DNA of 9,355 nt from Acidobacteriota bacterium (GTDB lineage Bacteria > Acidobacteriota > Terriglobia > Acidiferrales > UBA7541): NCBI GenBank assembly GCA_003224515.1, contig QHZC01000049.1, positions 12,745 through 22,099 of the forward strand. Direction: 5' to 3'. Both the position numbers and the translations under genes were made by a program. The notes below the pieces were generated by a model. The model saw only the letters and a program-made list of their open reading frames with translations. It was not told the DNA's origin and made no database searches. Positions 1 to 5,156 of the stretch are shown here, piece by piece. Within the stretch, counting starts at the first letter, position 1. Every line of letters starts with the position of its first letter.

Positions 1-896
1 CCTCCGCGCTCGCCGGCCAGATCAACGATTACGGACCCCGGCGCCATGCTTGCTACCATCTCCTTGGTCACCAGAATCGGAGGCTTCTTCCCTGGAATGA
101 CCGCCGCGCTGATCACCACGTCGCTCTCTGCTACAATTTTCCCCAGCAATTCACGCTGGCGCTTGTAAAACGTTTCGTCCTGCGCCCGCGCATACCCGCG
201 CGCATCCTCGGCATCTTTCGCCTCGATGGGAAGCTCGACGAACCGTCCGCCCAGGCTCTGGACTTGCTCCTTTGCGGCGGGACGCAGGTCGTAGGCTGAG
301 GCCACAGCGCCAAGTCTCCGCGCCGTGGCAATCGCCTGCAATCCCGCCACACCCGCTCCAATCACAAAAACGCGGCCCGGAGTAATAGTCCCTGCAGCCG
401 TCGTGAGCATCGGGAAAATGCGCGGCGAAGTATCCGCCGCAAGCACGACCGCCTTGTAACCACAAATCGTGGCCATCGATGACAGCACGTCCATGCTTTG
501 GGCGCGCGTCGTTCGCGGCATCAATTCGACGGAAAACGAAGTCACTCCCTTGGCGGCGATTTCCTGAATAGTCTTGATGGAGCCCAGCGGCCTCAGAAAT
601 CCAATGAGCACCTGGCCGTTGCGGAAAAGGGGAAGGTCAGCTTTGCCGGTCTTGTCGTTGGATCCATAACAAAGAATTTGCAGCACGATGTCTGCGGCGC
701 GAAACACTTCGGCGCGATCGGCGGCAATCTTCGCGCCCTTCGCGGCGAAGTCGGCGTCCGGATAGCCCGCAGCCGCTCCCGCTCCGGCCTCGACTGCCAC
801 TTCCAAGCCCGCTTTGGTTAGATTCGGAATGGCTGCGGGGACCAGCGCCACACGCCGCTCTCCGGGAAAGCTCTCTCGGGGCACACCTACGATCAT
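1..896 (-). CDS. pntA: NAD(P) transhydrogenase subunit alpha, N-terminal part (partial, runs off left edge)
   Basis: This is the NAD(H)-binding domain I of proton-translocating transhydrogenase, which moves hydride between NADH and NADP+ coupled to proton flow across the inner membrane. Reading the minus strand gives 298 codons without a stop up to the window edge. Family landmarks are in order: an N-terminal RRVALVP (residues 14-20), RAQSMD with LSSMA and GYKAVVLAA (131-154), a Rossmann loop GAGVAG (180-185) followed by Asp203 in AYDLRP, then YARAQDETF (235-243), IPGKKPP (267-273) and GSVIVDLAGERG at the end. The same fold is shared with alanine dehydrogenase, but the DLRPAAKEQVQSLGG stretch and the IPGKKPP loop favour PntA. 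The ATG at 896-894 is preceded by GGAGGAAG at good spacing. The rest of the gene, and probably pntA2/pntB, lie beyond position 1. Confidence 0.9.
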   Translation of the reverse strand, partial: MIVGVPRESFPGERRVALVPAAIPNLTKAGLEVAVEAGAGAAAGYPDADFAAKGAKIAADRAEVFRAADIVLQILCYGSNDKTGKADLPLFRNGQVLIGFLRPLGSIKTIQEIAAKGVTSFSVELMPRTTRAQSMDVLSSMATICGYKAVVLAADTSPRIFPMLTTAAGTITPGRVFVIGAGVAGLQAIATARRLGAVASAYDLRPAAKEQVQSLGGRFVELPIEAKDAEDARGYARAQDETFYKRQRELLGKIVAESDVVISAAVIPGKKPPILVTKEMVASMAPGSVIVDLAGERG

Positions 897-1132
897 GAAG
901 CTTCCTCCGATGCTAAAAACCAGAACTGTTTTTGGGGAGTGCAATCGTCTGGGGAGATAAAATCAATCCATTTCAAGAAGATGCCAACCCTCCGCCGGTT
1001 CAATCACCCCAGATCATACTCTCATAGGAGCCAGTTTTGTCAGATCGCAAAAGCGCTGTCCCATGTTGCAAATCTCTCTTGTTGCCAGGTGGCTGCGCTC
1101 TAAAGTTTCTCATGACCCTAATGCACACAGAC

Positions 1133-1159
1133 AAAAAAAGGGACCGCTCTACGGTCCCT
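1133..1159 (-). terminator. Intrinsic terminator of the small secreted-protein gene
   Basis: GGGACCG (1140-1146) and CGGTCCC (1152-1158) form a perfect 7-bp GC-rich stem with loop CTCTA, extended by an A-T pair (1139/1159). Seven A residues at 1133-1139 on the plus strand become a seven-T run immediately after the hairpin on the minus strand. It lies about 40 bp after the stop codon of the minus-strand gene 1201-1605, so termination before pntA is expected. Confidence 0.88.
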
Positions 1160-1200
1160 CCTTATGGTAACGAAGAACTCCGCGAAGAAAAGCGCCGGGG

Positions 1201-1605
1201 TTAGTTACTCCCTTCTGTCTTATCTGAAGGCGTGGGCGTTGCCGTGGAAGCTTCGCCGATGGATAGCTGATATTTCTTCCCACCGAAGAAAATTTCCGTC
1301 AGCAACTTGTTACCTGCCTGGTCGGCCTTGGTGGAATATCCACTCGCGGCCTCGGCTTTCTTTAGCGGAATAAACTGCGCCGGCAGTTTGGCTACCGTCG
1401 TCCTGCCGTCGGAAATGCTGAGTTCCACATTCGAGCCGTTTCCAGCCCATTCCACTTGATACCGGCCGGCCGGGAGCTGCTTGCCAGCGACAGTAACGGT
1501 CTCGCCGACATTCAGCGTACCCTTGTTGGAATTGCCAGCGATGGCGCTGGCTGCGAGCAGCAGAGAAAATGCCAGCAGACCTGCGCCGAATTTCGACTTT
1601 TTCAT
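1201..1605 (-). CDS. Small exported protein of unknown function
   Basis: A 134-residue protein with a clear Sec signal peptide: MKKSK basic start, hydrophobic core GAGLLAFSLLLAAS (about 8-21), and AIA just before a likely cleavage site near residue 24. The mature part is short and looks beta-rich, with turns such as AGKQLPAGRYQVEWAGNGSNVE split over residues 40-61, a Lys-rich segment KLPAQFIPLKKAEA (73-86), FFGGKKYQLSIGE (106-118) and a Thr/Pro/Ser tail. I recognise the general style from small secreted acidobacterial proteins, but I cannot name a family or function. The ATG at 1605 is chosen over the upstream in-frame start at 1650 because it opens the signal peptide. AAGGAAAA lies upstream, rather far from the ATG. 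It is a single-gene unit with its own terminator and faces divergently from the DUF1684 gene. Confidence 0.8.
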   Translation of the reverse strand: MKKSKFGAGLLAFSLLLAASAIAGNSNKGTLNVGETVTVAGKQLPAGRYQVEWAGNGSNVELSISDGRTTVAKLPAQFIPLKKAEAASGYSTKADQAGNKLLTEIFFGGKKYQLSIGEASTATPTPSDKTEGSN

Positions 1606-1801
1606 AAGAGTCACTTTTCCTTTTGTCTTCGCTTCGCGGAAGCAAGCCAAGATTCTTCACTCCCGCGGAGAAAAGGCATGATTTTGACTACTTTCATCTG
1701 ATTAGGAAAAGAACCCCAGAAGTTGCATCCCCAGCACTAAAAATTTGGCATGAATGCATTAGAAAATCGATTTTGCTAGGCTGCATGTCGCCAATAACTT
1801 A

Positions 1802-1827
1802 CCCCTATACTTCATTGTGTATAGGGG
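1802..1827. promoter_or_regulatory. Perfect 9-8-9 inverted repeat, candidate operator
   Basis: CCCCTATAC (1802-1810), an 8-bp spacer TTCATTGT, then GTATAGGGG (1819-1827). The arms match without a mismatch, with centres 17 bp apart, as expected for a dimeric repressor binding two successive major grooves. The core TATAC-N8-GTATA is the kind of site bound by PadR-type regulators (family knowledge), and the debris just downstream reads like a PadR N-terminus. There is no T-run after either arm, so a terminator is unlikely. No intact regulator gene lies in the window to bind it. Confidence 0.5.
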
Positions 1828-1843
1828 ATGCCAAGGAGAAATA

Positions 1844-1890
1844 CTTCTGCCCCTCACCGATCTACCTCCAGTTCCGCATTCGTGGCCTCC
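1844..1890 (+). pseudogene. Possible remnant of a PadR-type regulator N-terminus
   Basis: After the palindrome comes AAGGAG (1832-1837) and, at SD distance, a codon CTG (1844) where an ATG would fit. The reading then runs LPLTDLPPV, and after a one-base frame change QFRIRGL. PadR proteins of this phylum often begin with a line like M-x-LTDLPPA-QFHILLAL (recollection, not a search). The match covers only about 15-18 residues and needs one frameshift and a lost start codon, after which no homology is visible. The order palindrome, SD, remnant start is what an autoregulated padR gene would leave behind after deletion. The call is tentative. Confidence 0.3.
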
Positions 1891-1936
1891 AAATAATCTG
1901 GCGCACAGGCGTGTTCTTTCCTTCCTGGTCTTCATT

Positions 1937-1965
1937 TTCAGCGTTCCCCACTTCCAAGTTATACT
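1937..1965 (+). promoter_or_regulatory. Candidate promoter giving a leaderless DUF1684 transcript
   Basis: TATACT at 1960-1965 is a good -10 match (5 of 6), with a weak -35 TTCAGC at 1937-1942 and a 17-bp spacer. Only five bases (TGCTC) separate it from the ATG at 1971, so the expected start of transcription falls on or beside the A of the start codon. No Shine-Dalgarno sequence is visible upstream of that ATG, which fits leaderless translation. Confidence 0.38.
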
Positions 1966-1970
1966 TGCTC

Positions 1971-2903
1971 ATGCGCTTCAGGGACCGCTTGGCCAGCCTG
2001 ACTTTGATCGCTCTTTTGTTCGCGCTATTACCCGACCCTGCGGCCTCGCAAGGGACTTCCTGGCAAAAAGACCTCGCCGCATGGCGCACGCAATATGTCC
2101 GAGACCTCTTGAAGCCAGACGGCTGGCTCTCCCTCACCGGCCTTGAATGGCTCCAGCCTGGCGACAATTCAATCGGCTCCGGGCCTGACAACAGAATCCA
2201 TCTCGCCACCGGCAGCCCCGCGCATCTCGCCATTCTTCACCTCGAAGCCGAAACCGTCACGCTGAATCCTCCCCCGGGAGGATTCCCTCCCGATTTCCTA
2301 GTCGCTGGGGCGCCCGCAAAGCCGCAATCCCTGCGAGCCGAAGCCAACAACGACAAAGCCTCCCCCCATCTCACCATCGGCACTCTCAACATGTACGTGA
2401 TCCGGCGCGAAGCGCGCTTCGCGCTCCGCATCAAGGATTCTCATTCTCTCGCCATCGTCGGTTTCCACGAACTCAAGTGGTACCCGCCCGATCGCGCCTA
2501 TCGAGTGACCGCCAAATGGATTCCCTATTCCCCGCACAAGACTCTCACACTCGCCACTCTCGTCGGCACCAGCTACGATCAGCCCGTTCCCGGTGCTGCA
2601 GAATTCACGCTTGCGGGAAAAACATTTCGGCTTGAACCAGTCCTCGAAGATCCCGCGGTCGCGAAACTTTTCTTCATTCTTCGCGACGCAACCAGTACCA
2701 CCACCACTTACCGCGCCTGCCGCTTTCTCTATACCGGCTTCCCCAGCAACGGCCTCGATAAACCCGGCGAGCTGGTGCTCGATTTCAATCGCCTGGAAAA
2801 TCCTCCTTGCGCCTACACTCCCTACTCGACTTGCCCGCTCCCGCCTCTGGGCAACCGGCTTCCCATCCAGCTTCCCGTCGGTGAGCAGCGCTATCACGAC
2901 TGA
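1971..2903 (+). CDS. Exported DUF1684-family protein
   Basis: A 310-residue protein with a signal peptide (basic MRFRDR, hydrophobic SLTLIALLFALL at about 9-20, cleavage near AAS-QG at 26-28). The mature part carries the signature of the DUF1684 family: WRTQYVRDLLKPDGWLSLTG (38-57) then GLEWLQPGDNSIGSG (57-71), VIRREARFALRIKDS (143-157), KWYPPDRAYRV (169-179), PGAAEFTLAGKTFRLEPV (207-224), LRDATSTTTTY (237-247) and the C-terminal DFNRLENPPCAYTPYSTCPL (271-290), PPLGNRLPI, GEQRY. The family's usual N-x-A-Y-NPPCAF line is slightly altered to NRLENPPCAY, and both C-terminal cysteines (280, 288) are kept. The molecular function of the family is not established. The ATG at 1971 is chosen because it opens the signal peptide, although it has no SD. 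A GTG 60 bp upstream is in frame but would bury the signal peptide. Confidence 0.85.
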   Translation: MRFRDRLASLTLIALLFALLPDPAASQGTSWQKDLAAWRTQYVRDLLKPDGWLSLTGLEWLQPGDNSIGSGPDNRIHLATGSPAHLAILHLEAETVTLNPPPGGFPPDFLVAGAPAKPQSLRAEANNDKASPHLTIGTLNMYVIRREARFALRIKDSHSLAIVGFHELKWYPPDRAYRVTAKWIPYSPHKTLTLATLVGTSYDQPVPGAAEFTLAGKTFRLEPVLEDPAVAKLFFILRDATSTTTTYRACRFLYTGFPSNGLDKPGELVLDFNRLENPPCAYTPYSTCPLPPLGNRLPIQLPVGEQRYHD

Positions 2904-3031
2904 TCTCAATCCTCTCTCTTCCTCGCCGCGTGATCGGTGTCTGTTGCGAACTCGGTGTTGAAGGATTTTTCTCCGCGCATTCGTTTTGAAATTGCGCGCC
3001 GACTATCGGAGAATAGAGGTGTTAGCCAAAA

Positions 3032-3478
3032 ATGGATTCTCCAAGCTCAAATTTATATCCCGCGAACAACGATTCCCCGGCCCGCGAGAAGCTTCTCTCC
3101 CTCCGCCTTGCTCTTCTGCGGCTCCACAAGACTCTTCTCAACATGGAGCGCCGCGAGTACGAACGCGAGCACGGCCACGTCAACACCGGCGAGCTCTTCC
3201 GCCTGGTCATCGACCATGCGCAGTTCGCCTGGCTGCACAACATCTCCGAATTCGTCGTCCGCATCGATGAAACGCTGGCAGCCAAGGAACCTGTCACCCC
3301 GGAATACACCAGCGGCGCCTTCTCTCTCGCCCGGAAAATGTTTGTTCCCACGGAATCCGGCGACGCCTTCCAGAAAAAATACTTCGACGCCATCCAGCGT
3401 GACCCCGTTGTAGTCATCGATCACGCTGAGCTCGCCCGCCTCTTTAACAACGAGCCTCCCGACTCCCCTACCTCTTAG
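3032..3478 (+). CDS. Conserved helical protein of unknown function
   Basis: A 148-residue soluble protein with no signal peptide. The recognisable core is LRLALLRLHKTLLNMERREYEREHG (24-48), then NTGELFRLVIDHAQFAWLHN (51-70) and ISEFVVRIDETLA (71-83), all predicted helical. I recall proteobacterial and acidobacterial proteins with the same pattern (LHK.LL..ER..YE..HG, FAWL..LS..VVRIDE), but no Pfam name or function that I can vouch for. The C-terminal third (90-148) contains RKMFVPTESGDAFQKKYFDA (101-120) and ends in a Pro/Ser tail. The start has AGAGGT at 3015-3020, eleven bases upstream. It reads in the same direction as the yjdI-like gene 47 bp downstream, so cotranscription is plausible. 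Confidence 0.72.
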   Translation: MDSPSSNLYPANNDSPAREKLLSLRLALLRLHKTLLNMERREYEREHGHVNTGELFRLVIDHAQFAWLHNISEFVVRIDETLAAKEPVTPEYTSGAFSLARKMFVPTESGDAFQKKYFDAIQRDPVVVIDHAELARLFNNEPPDSPTS

Positions 3479-3525
3479 TTTTTCCAAATTCCCTGATAGA
3501 CTTGCCCGGTCACCCGGAGGTCCTC

Positions 3526-3765
3526 ATGAGCGAATCCGAAAAGAGGTACACGAACGGCGAAATTACGGTCATTTGGAAACCCGGCGTCTGCATTCATTCC
3601 GCCAAATGCGTGCAGGGCCTCGGCGAAGTCTTCAACGTCAACGCTCGCCCCTGGATCAACATGGACGGCTCCGGAACCGAGCGCATCATCAAACAGGTTG
3701 AGCAGTGCCCATCCGGCGCACTTAGTTATTTCCGGAATGAAAAAACCAGCAAAGCTGCGGGGTGA
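3526..3765 (+). CDS. yjdI: YjdI-like small [4Fe-4S] mono-cluster protein
   Basis: A 79-residue cytoplasmic protein of the divergent 4Fe-4S mono-cluster family (Fer4_19, Escherichia coli YjdI). Diagnostic parts are GVCIHSAKC (20-28) with Cys22, His24 and Cys28, then GEVFN (33-37), RPWI (41-44) and the closing QCPSGALSY (60-68) with Cys61. E. coli YjdI has the same three-Cys pattern with CxHSxxC and CPSGALKY. It is probably a small electron carrier or Fe-S-binding partner, but the physiological partner is unknown. The start at 3526 is set by GGAGG at 3516-3520, five bases upstream; an in-frame start at 3502 has no SD and adds residues that do not fit the family. The next gene begins three bases after its stop, as in the conserved yjdI-yjdJ pair. 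Confidence 0.88.
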   Translation: MSESEKRYTNGEITVIWKPGVCIHSAKCVQGLGEVFNVNARPWINMDGSGTERIIKQVEQCPSGALSYFRNEKTSKAAG

Positions 3766-3768
3766 ACC

Positions 3769-4089
3769 GTGGCCGTGAATCTCAACAAGGTAACCGTCAC
3801 CCACAACGAAGAGGTGCAGCGTTTCGAAATGCTCGTCGATGGCCTTCGCGCCCTGATGACCTACCGCCGCTTTCCCGACCGCATCGTTTTTGCCCACACC
3901 GAAGTGCCGCAGCCACTCGAAGGCCAAGGCCTGGCTGCAAAACTTGCCCGCGTGGCGCTCGATTTCGCCCGCGTCAATCGTCTCCGGGTTGTCCCGCTCT
4001 GTCCCTATGTCTCTAGTTTCATTCGCAAGCACCCTGAATATCAGGATCTCGTTTCTTCCGGCGACCTCCAAAGACTGCTCTCTCGCTGA
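3769..4089 (+). CDS. yjdJ: YjdJ-like GNAT-fold N-acetyltransferase
   Basis: A 106-residue single-domain protein of the short Gcn5-related acetyltransferase family represented by E. coli YjdJ and Arabidopsis At1g77540 (Acetyltransf_CG). Visible motifs are RFEMLVDGLRALMTYR (18-33), FAHTEVPQPLEGQGLAAKLA (41-60), which is the acetyl-CoA pyrophosphate-binding turn, ALDFARVNRLRVVPLCPYVS (63-82) with the conserved Cys78, and FIRKHPEYQDLV (84-95). It uses a GTG start (3769) with GGGGTG just upstream; a second GTG at 3775 is an alternative. With only three bases after the yjdI-like stop, the two genes are almost certainly translationally linked. The acetyl acceptor is unknown. Confidence 0.88.
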   Translation: MAVNLNKVTVTHNEEVQRFEMLVDGLRALMTYRRFPDRIVFAHTEVPQPLEGQGLAAKLARVALDFARVNRLRVVPLCPYVSSFIRKHPEYQDLVSSGDLQRLLSR

Positions 4090-4100
4090 CTCGACATCCC

Positions 4101-4726
4101 ATGTTCCCATCGCGCGTGGCTCTGAAATCCTCTCCGGCGAAATTCACGATTCGCCGCCTCCGCCGCTCCGAACTTCCATTTGACACCGTTAGGCTCGCTC
4201 GCTTCCTGATCGGAAGAGTGGTCGTCCACGATCTCCCGGCGGGACGCCTGAGCGGCCGCATCGTGGAAACGGAAGCCTACCCGCCCGGCGATCCCGCCGG
4301 ACATCACTTCCGCGGCCCTACTCCGCGCATTCGTTCGATGTATCTCGCTCATGGCCACGCCTACATTTTTTTCAACTATCAATCCTCATTCGCGCCATCG
4401 AACCGCTGGAAGGCATCGAGTTCATGCAGCGCCACCGCAAGACCACTCAACTTCTCGATCTCACACGCGGGCCCGGACGCCTCGCCGCCGCCTTTCAAAT
4501 CGATCGCCGCCACGACGGCCTCGACCTTTGTGCCCCCGGCTCACTTTGGCTGGGCGAAACCAGCCATCCCATTGGCCCAATCGAAAGGACCATCCGCATC
4601 GGTATTACTCGTGCCGCCGATCAGCTCCTTCGCTTTTACGAGCGTGGCAATCCCTTCGTCAGCGGCCCCAAGCGCTTGCTCCTTCCCCTCACGACCCGCA
4701 AGAAATCATCGTCCGTGTATGCGTGA
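4101..4726 (+). pseudogene. mpg: 3-methyladenine DNA glycosylase (Mpg/AAG family), broken by internal deletion and frameshift
   Basis: The family excises alkylated purines in base-excision repair. The first frame (4101-4379) reads through RIVETEAYPPGDPAGHH (residues 53-69), keeping the catalytic Glu58 and Tyr60 (human AAG Glu125, Tyr127) and a His at the human His136 position, then AHGHAYIFFNY (83-93). After TAT at 4377-4379 homology resumes in another frame at 4385 with LIRAIEPLEGIEFMQRHR, GPGRLAAAFQI and RIGITRAADQLLRFYERGNP to the stop at 4726. Only five bases stand where the family has about 17-19 codons, a net loss near 46-52 bp that is not a multiple of three. The lost part holds the human Asn169 equivalent. 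Translation from 4101 in the original frame continues as nonsense to 4886. It lies 11 bp after the yjdJ-like stop with no clear SD of its own. Confidence 0.85.
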
Positions 4727-4754
4727 CCCGAGCCCCAAAATACCATCTCGTCGG

Positions 4755-4922
4755 TCCATTTCCGGCCACTACCACGGAGTGGCCCCTCTTTTCCAGCAGC
4801 CGCGTTGCCAGCCGCTGGTTCACCAGGTTGTCTTCTGCGAGCAGAACGCGCAACGAAGCCGATGGCTCACGTGCATCCTGCAATGAATACCATGTGATCA
4901 ACGGAATCGCGCCCTTCTGCCT
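4755..4922 (-). pseudogene. Fragment of a hybrid histidine kinase: linker plus start of a receiver domain
   Basis: On the minus strand, QKGAIPLITWYSLQDARE is followed by LRVLLAEDNLVNQRLATRLL and EKRGHSVVVAGNG. This is the usual linker and first beta-alpha-beta of a CheY-like receiver in hybrid sensor kinases, including the acidic-pocket residues E-D of AEDN. The fragment stops before the phospho-acceptor aspartate, and nothing resembling the kinase core, HAMP or sensor part lies upstream on that strand. It is open within a longer frame (to 5219) whose other residues are not recognisable. It sits antisense to, and 29 bp after, the broken mpg gene, so this stretch looks like a deletion or rearrangement scar and not a working gene. 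Confidence 0.7.
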
Positions 4923-5156
4923 TTCGCAGGGCCCCTTGTAGCCTCTACATAACCGATAGGAACCTCGCTCCCCATTCCACCCTGTTTCATGCCAGAATGT
5001 GGGCGACGAGCGCCCCGCCCCAGGCGCCTGCGAATCGCACGTCGAGACCTTCCAGCCCTGCCTTAGACGCCATGGTGCTCTTTCGGCGGTGCACGCCACG
5101 CTGTTGGGAGTGTCCTCATTGGCCGGCTTACAGGAATTTGCAGTTGGAGGTCTATT
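4923..5156. other. Non-coding stretch before the pseudokinase gene
   Basis: No supported gene on either strand. A small perfect palindrome TGTAG-CCT-CTACA lies just upstream (4937-4949, inside the edge of the kinase scrap's surroundings). A 28-codon frame on the minus strand (4987-5073) looks accidental. At the right end TTGGAGGT (5144-5151) is the Shine-Dalgarno sequence of the gene starting at 5157. No convincing -35/-10 pair was found. Confidence 0.5.

Larger units (their letters stand above)
1606..1970. other. Divergent intergenic region (365 bp)
   Basis: This stretch separates the minus-strand secreted-protein gene from the plus-strand DUF1684 gene. It holds a short inverted repeat GCTTC-GCG-GAAGC (near 1630-1643) in the 5' leader of the minus-strand gene, a perfect 9-8-9 palindrome (1802-1827), an SD-like AAGGAG at 1832-1837 with no intact gene behind it, and a candidate -10 element touching the DUF1684 start. 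It is more AT-rich than its surroundings. A long open frame crosses the region on the plus strand, but it has no start signal and does not resemble a protein before residue MRFRD at 1971. Confidence 0.6.

Noticed and set aside
1828..1896. 22-codon frame beginning ATG-CCA-AGG right after the palindrome
   Set aside because: No SD of its own (its own codons contain the AAGGAG), Ser/Arg-rich, and no similarity recognised. The out-of-frame PadR-like reading explains the stretch better.
1623..1970. Upstream extension of the DUF1684 frame (116 extra codons)
   Set aside because: It has no start signal, overlaps the palindrome and the divergent leader, and would bury the signal peptide that begins at 1971.
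2986..3014. Possible promoter TTGAAA-N17-GAGAAT before the gene at 3032
   Set aside because: The -10 is poor and the transcript would start after the Shine-Dalgarno sequence it should include.
3502..3525. Earlier in-frame start for the YjdI-like protein
   Set aside because: The strong GGAGG at 3516-3520 would lie inside this extension and clearly serves the ATG at 3526.
4937..4949. Palindrome TGTAG-CCT-CTACA
   Set aside because: A 5-3-5 repeat is expected by chance at this scale, and no promoter or gene start lies beside it.
4987..5073. 28-codon minus-strand frame (MASKAGLEG...)
   Set aside because: Very short, no SD recognised and no family resemblance.
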